Positions 1 through 5,888 of a stretch of DNA of 12,374 nucleotides are shown here, in pieces. The notes beneath the pieces are model-generated. The model did no database searches. It was not told the origin of the DNA and saw only the letters and a program-made list of their open reading frames with translations. Each line of letters starts with the position of its first letter. Position 1 is the first letter of the stretch. The DNA comes from Lachnospiraceae bacterium. GTDB taxonomy: Bacteria > Bacillota > Clostridia > Lachnospirales > Lachnospiraceae. Where the stretch lies: NCBI GenBank assembly GCA_900751785.1, contig CAADSM010000168.1, positions 1 to 12,374 of the forward strand, read 5' to 3'. Made by a program: the position numbers and the translations under genes.

Positions 1-422
1 AAGCCGCTGCCTCTGTCGGAAACGGCGGTTATGACAATTCCATAAGCACCGGAGGTCCGATCGACGCGTCGACAGATGAGTTGACGCTCCTTGCCGCTCT
101 GCTTGACTGTGAAGCAATCCATGATTACGATGCCATGCTCGCCGTGGCTACAGTCATCATGAACCGTGTCGAGAGCCCGCGGTTTGGCAACAGTATCACT
201 TCAGTCATATATGCGCCCGGACAATTCGAACCGGTCTGGACAGGCCGTCTCAACGCCCGGCTGGAAGCCGGTCCGACAAGCCTGGCTATGCAGGTCGCAC
301 AGGACGCCGTCAACGGCTCCCGCTTAGCTGCTGTAGCTGACTGTTATTATTTCCTGTATGCCGGTTCAACAAACCGCGAAGGTGTCAACATCGGCAACAA
401 CCTGTTCTTTGCAAGCTGGTAA
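1..422 (+). CDS. Cell wall hydrolase, SleB/Hydrolase_2 family, C-terminal part (5' end outside window)
   Basis: The reading frame is open from base 3 without a start codon, so the gene begins to the left of the window; about 139 residues are visible. A short linker rich in Gly, Ser and Ala (about 25 residues) leads into a compact domain. That domain shows the pattern of the SleB-type cell wall hydrolases: LLAALLDCEA with the family's conserved Glu, then AVATVIMNRVESPRFG, SVIYAPGQFEPV and, near the end, GNNLFF. Such enzymes cut peptidoglycan glycan strands; some members act in spore germination, others in vegetative wall turnover. The missing N-terminus would show whether there is a signal peptide and wall-binding repeats. 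An ATG at 81 lies inside the domain and is unlikely to be the true start. The gene converges on the kinase at 502-1257 and ends just before a shared terminator. The family call is firm; the biological role is open. Confidence 0.85.
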   Translation, partial: AAASVGNGGYDNSISTGGPIDASTDELTLLAALLDCEAIHDYDAMLAVATVIMNRVESPRFGNSITSVIYAPGQFEPVWTGRLNARLEAGPTSLAMQVAQDAVNGSRLAAVADCYYFLYAGSTNREGVNIGNNLFFASW

Positions 423-435
423 AAATATGATATTC

Positions 436-481
436 AATATAGAAGCCCCCGGCAGTGACCACTGCCGGGGGCTTCTATATT
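436..481. terminator. Bidirectional terminator between convergent genes
   Basis: A perfect 21-bp inverted repeat (arms 436-456 and 461-481) closes on the 4-nt loop GACC; its core CCCCCGGCAGT/ACTGCCGGGGG is very GC-rich. It sits 14 nt after the hydrolase stop codon and 20 nt beyond the kinase stop. In the plus direction it is followed by a T-rich stretch (TCTGTTTCTT). In the minus direction a TTTTT run appears 11 nt further on. It most likely stops transcription from both sides. Confidence 0.85.
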
Positions 482-501
482 CTGTTTCTTACGGAGGGAT
501 T

Positions 502-1257
502 TTATTGATAATCGATCACATCGATCCACTTCATCAGGAAATCCTTCTCCAGTTCATTATCTTTTGTCAGCTGCGCCGCCGCCACGATCGGAAGCCACTG
601 CTGCACATACTGCTTCGCTGTATCGCTCTTCTTACAGAAAATATTCAAATACAGATCCGCTGTCTCCTGATCCTTCAAGGCGAAGAGAAGGTACGTCATG
701 GCCGCATCCGCACTGGCATTTCCCTGTGTAGCATGCGCCCAGTCAACAACTGTCATCTTACCGTTCTTCCCAACGATAACATTGCTGGGATTGAAATCGC
801 CGTGGCATACCTTATTGTGCTTCGGCATACTCTCCAGACGGGTCAGCAGTTCGTATCTTGTGGTCGCGTCGACTTCCTTCAGACTGTTGATCTGACGCGA
901 CAGCTTATCCTTCATGCCCTTGAGCAGCGGGGAGGTCTTACTGTGTACCTGAAGCTGCAGAGCAACGAAGTCCTCCATGTATTTTTCCATATTCTTGCGG
1001 TCGGACATCATCATTTCTTCCAGAGTCTTTCCCTCTTTATATTCAATGGAAATAGCCCATTTCCCATCGATCTGGGTTACTTCTTTCACTTTCGGGATAT
1101 CAAGACCGGTCTCCTCGATCCTTGCCGTGATCAGCGCCTCATTAAATACATCTGATTTCGGATGTGTCTCGCTGAAAATCTTTACAATAACGTCGTCGCA
1201 TCTGTAGACTTCCTTGTACGCCCGTTTCACAATAAGATTTTTCTCTTCTAATTTCAT
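502..1257 (-). CDS. Phosphotransferase-fold kinase (APH/choline kinase superfamily), substrate unknown
   Basis: This 251-residue protein has the small-molecule kinase fold seen in aminoglycoside phosphotransferases and choline kinases. Visible marks are the catalytic loop HGDFNPSN (152-159; D154 as catalytic base, N159 as metal ligand), the metal-binding D172 in VVDWAHA, and a likely ATP-lysine K26 in VIVKIF with E40 as its partner. The start ATG at 1257 has a strong ribosome site (AAGGAGGA, about 8 nt upstream). The frame stays open upstream to 1446, but that part covers the promoter and reads as low-quality sequence. A TATAAT box lies at 1297-1302. A perfect Rex-type palindrome lies further upstream at 1380-1397. 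The substrate cannot be read from sequence: members phosphorylate antibiotics, choline, sugars, homoserine or thiamine. Resistance should not be assumed, because many chromosomal Clostridia genes of this type are uncharacterised housekeeping kinases. It follows adhE but has its own promoter. Confidence 0.85.
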   Translation of the reverse strand: MKLEEKNLIVKRAYKEVYRCDDVIVKIFSETHPKSDVFNEALITARIEETGLDIPKVKEVTQIDGKWAISIEYKEGKTLEEMMMSDRKNMEKYMEDFVALQLQVHSKTSPLLKGMKDKLSRQINSLKEVDATTRYELLTRLESMPKHNKVCHGDFNPSNVIVGKNGKMTVVDWAHATQGNASADAAMTYLLFALKDQETADLYLNIFCKKSDTAKQYVQQWLPIVAAAQLTKDNELEKDFLMKWIDVIDYQ

Positions 1258-1296
1258 AGCTGCCGTCCTCCTTCTGGGTATTTTTTCGATAGGCAT

Positions 1297-1302
1297 ATTA
1301 TA
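1297..1302 (-). promoter_or_regulatory. -10 box upstream of the kinase gene
   Basis: On the minus strand TATAAT lies 40 nt before the kinase ATG, in an AT-rich stretch. The base run 17 nt further upstream (TTTTAT) is a poor -35 match, so this promoter may be weak or need an activator. A second possible start uses the TTAACA of the Rex-like palindrome as a -35, with AATATT as the -10 after 17 nt. The true start site cannot be fixed by eye. Confidence 0.5.
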
Positions 1303-1341
1303 CAATATAAAAATGTGAAATAAAACCCCATCCGGGCATTT

Positions 1342-1359
1342 TTGTGCAAATTTTAACAA
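1342..1359. promoter_or_regulatory. Rex-like operator, imperfect (12 of 14 consensus bases)
   Basis: TTGTGCA-AATT-TTAACAA. The right half matches the clostridial Rex consensus TTGTTAA-N4-TTAACAA fully and the left half matches 5 of 7 positions. It lies between the kinase -10 box and the perfect site at 1380-1397; the centres of the two sites are 38 nt apart. The region is AT-rich, so this one alone would be weak evidence. Confidence 0.4.
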
Positions 1360-1379
1360 TATTTTTCGTGTAATATTTA

Positions 1380-1397
1380 TTGTTAATTTATTAACAA
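1380..1397. promoter_or_regulatory. Perfect Rex-consensus palindrome upstream of the kinase gene
   Basis: TTGTTAA-TTTA-TTAACAA matches all 14 fixed bases of the Rex operator consensus known from Clostridia. The symmetry extends outward to 1377-1400, giving 11-bp arms. Rex is a repressor that leaves DNA when the NADH/NAD ratio rises. The site is about 120 nt upstream of the kinase start, in the gap after adhE, and nothing is encoded on the plus strand nearby. Control of the kinase is inferred from position only. Confidence 0.55.
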
Positions 1398-1452
1398 TAA
1401 GTGATATCCGGTATGATGCCAGCCATTTCACGCCGCCCACGGGCACGCTTCC

Positions 1453-1493
1453 GTGAAACCAAGACAGGCTCCGCCATTTGGCGGAGCCTGTCT
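1453..1493 (-). terminator. Terminator-like hairpin after adhE
   Basis: A perfect 14-bp stem (arms 1462-1475 and 1480-1493, loop ATTT) lies 28 nt after the adhE stop codon. On the minus strand it is followed by TTGGTTTC, a rather poor U-tract, so some read-through into the kinase gene is possible. A second, composite hairpin follows directly (outer 7-bp arms 1426-1432 and 1452-1458, inner GCCC/GGGC at 1435-1444) and may help the stop. Confidence 0.7.
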
Positions 1494-1521
1494 CCTTCTT
1501 CTCACTTTCACTGCTTTCAGA

Positions 1522-4140
1522 TTATTTTCCGTAATAGCACTTCAGATAAATCTCTTTGATTTCTTTGATGAGCGGATATCTCGGGTTCGCTGCGGTACAC
1601 TGGTCGTTGAAGGCCTGCTCGCACATATCATCCAGAGTCTCCAGGAAATATTTCTCATCGATGCCGTAATCCTTGATCGTCTTCTTGATGCCGATCTTCT
1701 CTTTCAGATCTTCCAGCTTAGCAATAAAGTTCTCGAATACTTCTTCATCTGTATTTCCGGTGCAGCCCGCGAAGCGTCCCAGCTCTGCGTATCTCTGCAG
1801 TGCATGCGGATACTGATACTGCGAGAATGTTCCCATCTTCGTCGGAACTTCTGCTGCGTTGTATCTCATGACCTCTGTCAGGATGACTGCGTTTGCAACA
1901 CCGTGCGGAAGATGGTGGAATGCTCCCAGCTTGTGGGCCATTGAGTGGTTCACGCCCAGGAATGCATTTGCGAATGCCATACCTGCCATACAGGATGCAT
2001 TGTGCATTGCCTCACGCGCCTTCGGATCCTTCGCTCCGTTTTCGTACGCGGACGGAAGATTCTCAAATACCATCTTCACTGCCTTCATAGCAAGACCATC
2101 TGTGTAATCTGTTGCCATAATCGATACATACGCCTCGATAGCATGTGTCATAACATCAATACCCGACGCGCTTGTCAGTCCCTTCGGAGCTGTCATCGCA
2201 TTGTCTACATCAACGATCGCCATGTTCGGGAGCAGCGCATAGTCCGCGATCGGCCACTTGATTCCGGTGTCAGCGTCTGTAATGATCGCAAACGGTGTCA
2301 CCTCGGAGCCTGTACCTGAGGATGTCGGGATCGCTACAAAGTATGCTTTCTCACCCATCTTCGGGAATGTAAACACTCTCTTGCGGATATCCATGAAATC
2401 CATTGCCATGTCTTCGAAGTCTGCCTCCGGATGCTCATACATGAGCCACATGATCTTGCCGGCGTCCATAGCGGATCCTCCGCCCAGAGCGATGATCGTA
2501 TCCGGCTCGAAATCTCTCATCTGCTCCACGCCCTTCTGAGCGCACTGCAGTGTCGGGTCCGGAGCCACGTCGAAGAAGCATGTGTGCTGGATTCCAAGCT
2601 CGTCCAGCTTTTCCTCGATCGGTTTTGCATAGCCATTCTTGTAAAGGAAGCTGTCTGTTACGATGAACGCTTTCTTCTTGTTCATCACTTTTCCGAGCTC
2701 GTCCAGAGCTACCGGCATACAGCCCTTCTTAAAGTATACTTTTTCTGGTGTCCTGAACCACAGCATATTCTCTCTCCTCTCGGCAACTGTCTTCACATTC
2801 AGAAGATGTTTTACTCCTACGTTCTCTGATACAGAGTTTCCGCCCCATGATCCGCATCCAAGCGTCAGCGACGGAGCAAGCTTGAAGTTGTACAGGTCAC
2901 CGATACCCCCCTGAGAGGAAGGTGTATTGATCAGAACACGGCATGTCTTCATCGCCTCATAGTGTTTCCGGATCTTCTCTGTCTCTGCCGGATCAACATA
3001 GAGAGACGAAGTATGTCCATAACCGCCGTCTGCCACAAGCTGAGCAGCCTTTTCGAGCGCTTCGTCAAACGTTTTTGCTCTATACATAGCAAGTACAGGA
3101 GATAATTTTTCATGAGCAAATTCTTCAGAGATATCAACAGACTCAACTTCTCCGATGAGGATCTTCGTATTCTCCGGAACCTCAACGCCCGCCATTGAAG
3201 CGATCTCATATGCAGACTTTCCGGGGATCTTGCTGTTCAGCGCACCATTGATGATGATCGTCTTGCGCACTTTATCAAGCTCTTCTCCCTGTTTCAGGAA
3301 ATAGCATCCTCTGTATTCAAACTCTTTCTTAGCTGCGTCGTATACACTGTCCAAAACCGTAACAGACTGCTCGGATGCACAGATCATACCATTATCAAAT
3401 GTCTTGGAATGGATGATCGAGTTGACTGCCATCCTGACATCCGCTGTATCGTCGATGATCACCGGAGTGTTGCCCGCGCCAACACCGAGAGCCGGCTTTC
3501 CTGATGAATAAGCAGCTTTTACCATTCCAGGTCCGCCTGTAGCGAGGATGATGTCGGAATCTCTCATGACCGTATTGGTCAGCTCCAGCGAAGGTATGTC
3601 GATCCATCCGATGATACCCTCAGGAGCTCCGGCCTTCACCGCGGCATCGAGAACGACTTTCGCAGCAGCGATCGTACACTTCTTTGCAGCCGGATGCGGG
3701 CTGATGATGATGGCGTTTCTCGTCTTCAGACAGATCAGTGTCTTGAAGATCGCCGTTGACGTCGGGTTTGTCGTCGGGATAACGGCAGCTACAAGCCCGA
3801 TCGGCTCAGCTACTTTCTTAATCCCATATGCCGGATCTTCTTCGATCACACCGCAGGTCTTCGTATCCTTATACGCATTATAGATATACTCTGCCGCGTA
3901 GTGATTCTTAATGACCTTGTCTTCCATGACGCCGCGCTGCGTCTCTTCCACTGCCATCTTGGCGAGCGGGATACGCTGCTTATTGGCTGCCATAGCTGCC
4001 TCGTAGAAGATCTTGTCCACCTGCTCCTGGGTGAATGTGGCGAAGATCTTCTGTGCCTCGCGCATTGCTTTCATCTTTGCCTCGAGGGCTTCTACATTGT
4101 CGATGATCTCCGGCACAACTGCTTTTTCTTTCTCTGCCAT
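1522..4140 (-). CDS. adhE: Bifunctional acetaldehyde-CoA/alcohol dehydrogenase AdhE
   Basis: AdhE reduces acetyl-CoA to acetaldehyde and then ethanol, spending two NADH; it closes the redox balance of fermentation and forms helical filaments (spirosomes) in the cytoplasm in known members. The 872 residues match the family length. Residues 1 to about 440 are the CoA-acylating aldehyde dehydrogenase domain with the nucleophile C254 in the motif MICASEQ. Residues about 455-872 are the iron-dependent alcohol dehydrogenase domain: NAD-binding GGGSAMDAGK (553-562) and metal ligands D662, H666, H732 and H746, with the same spacing as D653/H657/H723/H737 of the E. coli enzyme. The start MAEKEKA has an upstream GGAGG at 4151-4155; the frame runs 16 codons further, but over the promoter. 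All key residues are intact. Its own promoter with Rex-like sites and a terminator on each side make it a single-gene unit. Confidence 0.97.
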   Translation of the reverse strand: MAEKEKAVVPEIIDNVEALEAKMKAMREAQKIFATFTQEQVDKIFYEAAMAANKQRIPLAKMAVEETQRGVMEDKVIKNHYAAEYIYNAYKDTKTCGVIEEDPAYGIKKVAEPIGLVAAVIPTTNPTSTAIFKTLICLKTRNAIIISPHPAAKKCTIAAAKVVLDAAVKAGAPEGIIGWIDIPSLELTNTVMRDSDIILATGGPGMVKAAYSSGKPALGVGAGNTPVIIDDTADVRMAVNSIIHSKTFDNGMICASEQSVTVLDSVYDAAKKEFEYRGCYFLKQGEELDKVRKTIIINGALNSKIPGKSAYEIASMAGVEVPENTKILIGEVESVDISEEFAHEKLSPVLAMYRAKTFDEALEKAAQLVADGGYGHTSSLYVDPAETEKIRKHYEAMKTCRVLINTPSSQGGIGDLYNFKLAPSLTLGCGSWGGNSVSENVGVKHLLNVKTVAERRENMLWFRTPEKVYFKKGCMPVALDELGKVMNKKKAFIVTDSFLYKNGYAKPIEEKLDELGIQHTCFFDVAPDPTLQCAQKGVEQMRDFEPDTIIALGGGSAMDAGKIMWLMYEHPEADFEDMAMDFMDIRKRVFTFPKMGEKAYFVAIPTSSGTGSEVTPFAIITDADTGIKWPIADYALLPNMAIVDVDNAMTAPKGLTSASGIDVMTHAIEAYVSIMATDYTDGLAMKAVKMVFENLPSAYENGAKDPKAREAMHNASCMAGMAFANAFLGVNHSMAHKLGAFHHLPHGVANAVILTEVMRYNAAEVPTKMGTFSQYQYPHALQRYAELGRFAGCTGNTDEEVFENFIAKLEDLKEKIGIKKTIKDYGIDEKYFLETLDDMCEQAFNDQCTAANPRYPLIKEIKEIYLKCYYGK

Positions 4141-4188
4141 TTTGATAATTCCTCCTGTTTGAATTACTCTTTGTTTCTCACAGTTCAC

Positions 4189-4218
4189 AGTATAGTCCTT
4201 TTGTTAAATATTTGTCAA
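4189..4218 (-). promoter_or_regulatory. Strong adhE promoter
   Basis: On the minus strand a perfect -35 box TTGACA (4213-4218) is followed after 18 nt by TATACT (4189-4194), five of six bases of the -10 consensus. Transcription should start near 4182, giving a leader of about 40 nt before the adhE ATG. This is the best vegetative (sigma-A) promoter in the window. Confidence 0.85.
4201..4218. promoter_or_regulatory. Rex-like operator overlapping the adhE -35 box
   Basis: Read on the minus strand: TTGACAA-ATAT-TTAACAA, 12 of 14 bases of the Rex consensus, with one perfect half-site. It covers the whole -35 box and most of the spacer, the right place for a repressor. Rex control of adhE genes is established in several Clostridia; here it is inferred from the sequence. 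Confidence 0.55.
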
Positions 4219-4226
4219 CCATTAAT

Positions 4227-4244
4227 TTGTTAATATTTTAACGT
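4227..4244. promoter_or_regulatory. Second Rex-like site upstream of the adhE promoter
   Basis: TTGTTAA-TATT-TTAACGT on the plus strand: left half perfect, right half 5 of 7. Its centre is 26 nt from that of the site over the -35 box, so the two could bind protein together. The stretch around it is a run of TTAAC/GTTAA words in very AT-rich DNA, so chance matches are possible. Confidence 0.45.
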
Positions 4245-4431
4245 TATTTTTTTAACATTTATTGTGCATTTCTGATAAATATTCTTTTTTCCTATTCCCC
4301 CTTTATCCATTTTATACTACACTGCGCTGTATGTTCCCTGCATTTCACGTCATTTTTACTATATCCAGCCCTGGAAACATCTATATTTTCTTACTATCAA
4401 GAATAGCACTTTCTTCCAGTATCCACAACAG
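4245..4431. other. Remaining intergenic stretch upstream of the adhE control region
   Basis: Together with the adhE leader and promoter this makes about 300 nt without a gene. The part between the second Rex-like site and the terminator at 4432-4464 is AT-rich. I see no convincing gene on either strand. A TATAAA word on the minus strand near 4310 lacks a -35 partner. Confidence 0.5.
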
Positions 4432-4464
4432 AAAAATGCCGCACATTCTGTCATGTGCAGCATT
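4432..4464 (-). terminator. Terminator of the small membrane-anchored protein gene
   Basis: Arms 4435-4446 and 4453-4464 form a 12-bp stem with one G-U pair and a 6-nt loop. On the minus strand the stem runs directly into TTTTT and then CTG. An A-run on the other side mirrors it, so it may also stop plus-strand transcripts. It starts 31 nt after the stop codon at 4496 and separates that gene from adhE. Confidence 0.8.
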
Positions 4465-4495
4465 TTCTGTCATCCACGCCTTATTGGCTCTATCT

Positions 4496-4939
4496 TTATC
4501 TTTCATTGTAGGGCACATAATATTTCTCCAGAAGTTCGATATACAGCTCGCGCAGATCGCCGCATATCTCCTCATCTGCAAAACCGTAGCCCCTCTCACC
4601 GTCGATCACATAATACGGCCAAAGTTCCCCAAAATACATCTCTGTACCATCATAAAAGTAAAGGTGGTACTGCATATAAGTTCCCCCAGCGATATCTTTA
4701 AAAAGACCGGTGGCTATGCCCCTCAGCTCCACCTTTGCCAGACTTCCTTTCACCTGTTCTGCTTCTTCGGCGGACAGGAGTATTTCTACGTCGTCAGGCA
4801 AACGGACACTGATGCTTCTGATCTGGTCAACATCAATCTGCTCAGTTTTGAAGCAGAGACAAAAAACAGCTGAAATAAGCACAGCCACGGCGAGAATCCC
4901 GGCTGTAATACCTGCCTTTTTCTTAGTTCTCATAAGCAT
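4496..4939 (-). CDS. Small membrane-anchored protein of unknown function
   Basis: I do not recognise a family. The 147-residue protein begins with a short basic stretch (MLMRTKKK) and one hydrophobic segment at about residues 10-31. This suggests an uncleaved signal anchor, with the remaining 115 residues outside the cell; the Cys residues near the end of the segment lack a clear lipobox. The outer part is acidic, has no further Cys except one near residue 125, and contains an aromatic stretch (YMQYHLYFYDGTEMYFGELW) that may form a beta-sheet. The gene is well supported as real: TATAAT promoter, GAGGGGG ribosome site 7 nt before the first ATG, and a terminator. A second ATG two codons later is possible. 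It stands alone between the ribosomal operon and adhE, so context gives no role. Confidence 0.75.
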   Translation of the reverse strand: MLMRTKKKAGITAGILAVAVLISAVFCLCFKTEQIDVDQIRSISVRLPDDVEILLSAEEAEQVKGSLAKVELRGIATGLFKDIAGGTYMQYHLYFYDGTEMYFGELWPYYVIDGERGYGFADEEICGDLRELYIELLEKYYVPYNER

Positions 4940-4971
4940 GTATGTTCCCCCTCTCCCGAGTATCTAAGATA

Positions 4972-5001
4972 ATTATACGGAAAGTGGGATGAAATGTGCA
5001 A
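4972..5001 (-). promoter_or_regulatory. Promoter of the small membrane-anchored protein gene
   Basis: A perfect -10 box TATAAT (4972-4977 on the minus strand) with TTGCAC 18 nt upstream (4996-5001) as a modest -35. The expected start near 4965 gives a leader of about 25 nt before the GAGGGGG ribosome site. It lies just after the rplQ terminator, which shows that this gene is not part of the ribosomal operon. Confidence 0.65.
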
Positions 5002-5012
5002 TCCTGCGCTAA

Positions 5013-5058
5013 GAAAGCAAAACGCCGCCTGTATCCGATTTTCTCAGATACAGGCGGC
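5013..5058 (-). terminator. rplQ terminator, end of the ribosomal operon
   Basis: A perfect 12-bp stem (arms 5024-5035 and 5047-5058) with an 11-nt loop lies 23 nt after the rplQ stop. On the minus strand it is followed by GTTTTGCTTTCTT. The stem is GC-rich at its base (GCCGCC/GGCGGC). It marks the end of the spc/alpha transcript. Confidence 0.85.
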
Positions 5059-5081
5059 ACTTATAGGACATTTTTCTGTTC

Positions 5082-5618
5082 TTATACGAGCTCGATCAGC
5101 ACTTCCATCGCTGCATCGCCCTTACGCTGACCGATCTTGATGATTCTTGTGTAACCACCGTTGCGGTCTGCATACTTCGGAGCGATCTCTGTGAAGAGCT
5201 TATCTACCAGGTCAACATTCTTTGTGTTCTTTTTCTGTCCGGCGCCCTTTGCAGGAACTTCTTTCACCGGATAGAGAACCTTCAGCATCTCACGTCTTGC
5301 GTGAAGTCTGCTCGGCTGATCCTTCTTGATCTTCTTCTCAACTTCATCGTAAACAGTAACTTTCTTTCCGTCTACAACTTCTTTTACTCTCTTGCCATCT
5401 TTGTCCTTGCGGGCAACCTTAGCAGTAACAGCAACTTCGTCGTAGTTGTCTTTCTCTCTCACTGCCATTGCGATGAGGCCTTCTGCGATCTTGCGGATCT
5501 CTTTTGCCTTAGCCTCTGTGGTAACGATCTTGCCGTTGTTGAGCAGAGCTGTTACCTGGTTTCTTAATAATGCTTTTCTCTGGCCTGCTGTTCTGCCAAG
5601 TTTTCTATACTTTGCCAT
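5082..5618 (-). CDS. rplQ: 50S ribosomal protein L17, long clostridial form
   Basis: L17 is a large-subunit protein near the peptide exit tunnel. The N-terminal part [17 protein letters not shown] and the C-terminal part [19 protein letters not shown] are typical. At 178 residues it is much longer than the 120-residue Bacillus subtilis form. The extra part lies at about residues 53-103, between the helix ending AEGLIAMAV and the conserved RLHARRE motif; it is rich in Lys, Asp and Val ([20 protein letters not shown]). From memory, long forms of this kind occur in Lachnospiraceae, so this is probably a lineage trait and not damage. The start ATG at 5618 is supported by AGGAGGA upstream; 15 extra codons in frame before it cover the spacer. 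It is the last gene of the operon, after an unusually long structured gap behind rpoA. Confidence 0.96.
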   Translation of the reverse strand: MAKYRKLGRTAGQRKALLRNQVTALLNNGKIVTTEAKAKEIRKIAEGLIAMAVREKDNYDEVAVTAKVARKDKDGKRVKEVVDGKKVTVYDEVEKKIKKDQPSRLHARREMLKVLYPVKEVPAKGAGQKKNTKNVDLVDKLFTEIAPKYADRNGGYTRIIKIGQRKGDAAMEVLIELV

Positions 5619-5664
5619 TTTAATTATTCCTCCTAAATTTCCGTTCAGCCGCGCCAATCGCAAA

Positions 5665-5689
5665 GCCGCACTTACGTGCTTACTGCGGC
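5665..5689 (-). other. Hairpin in the rplQ leader
   Basis: Arms GCCGCA (5665-5670) and TGCGGC (5684-5689) enclose a 13-nt loop holding a repeated GTAAG word (minus strand GTAAGCACGTAAG). It lies about 30 nt upstream of the rplQ ribosome site. There is no U-tract, so it is not a terminator. Its role is unknown. Confidence 0.45.
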
Positions 5690-5744
5690 CGCCGCCGCTC
5701 TTTGCTCATGAACAGGCGCTCATCCCATGTATATGCCCTCCCCC

Positions 5745-5767
5745 AAAACCATGCGAGCATGGTTTTT
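5745..5767. other. Perfect 9-bp hairpin with A- and T-runs between rpoA and rplQ
   Basis: AAAACCATG (5745-5753) pairs with CATGGTTTT (5758-5766) around CGAG. On both strands the stem ends in four or five Ts, like a short bidirectional terminator. It lies in the middle of an operon, so on the minus strand it could act as a weak attenuator or mRNA processing site that lowers rplQ relative to rpoA. The minus-strand T-run is followed by GGGGG, which argues against strong termination. Confidence 0.5.
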
Positions 5768-5813
5768 GTGCCCGGTCAATACATGACTGAACTAGAATTT
5801 CACATTTGGTTAT

Positions 5814-5872
5814 GCATCTTCGGTCTTATTAATCAAATGCTCCTGCCGCGCTCTTCGGTCTTATCGGCAGGA
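5814..5872 (-). other. Twin hairpins with a repeated 13-nt loop motif just after rpoA
   Basis: In transcript order, a stem TCCTGCCG/CGGCAGGA (5865-5872 and 5841-5848) begins 16 nt after the rpoA stop and shows a 16-nt loop. A weaker stem (GCATTT/AAGATGC type, 5840 to 5814) follows without a gap. Both carry the same 13 nt, ATAAGACCGAAGA, at 5852-5864 and 5817-5829. In the first it is fully in the loop; in the second it spans the loop and the start of the 3' arm. A repeated sequence in two adjacent loops looks like a protein- or RNA-binding site. Confidence 0.5.
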
Positions 5873-5888
5873 TATTTGTCATCGGCGC

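Noticed and set aside
358..1155. 265-codon plus-strand frame across the kinase gene
   Set aside because: It starts inside the hydrolase gene, runs through the terminator and lies antisense to the kinase, whose catalytic motifs, ribosome site and codon pattern are clear.
502..1257. Antibiotic resistance gene (aminoglycoside phosphotransferase)
   Set aside because: Only the general fold is visible; the same motifs occur in kinases for choline, sugars and other metabolites, and no mobile element surrounds it.
1258..1446. N-terminal extension of the kinase by 63 codons
   Set aside because: It covers the -10 box and both Rex-like sites, and a strong ribosome site marks the ATG at 1257.
4141..4188. 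16-codon N-terminal extension of AdhE
   Set aside because: The upstream ATG lies at the predicted transcription start and lacks a ribosome site; GGAGG at 4151-4155 serves the ATG at 4140.
4262..4873. 203-codon plus-strand frame opposite the small membrane-anchored protein gene
   Set aside because: It has no ribosome site and runs through a terminator; the minus-strand gene has promoter, ribosome site, membrane segment and terminator.
5814..5872. Terminator after rpoA
   Set aside because: The first stem is followed directly by GCATTTGATT and the second by a sequence with no T-run, so the pair does not look like a stop signal.
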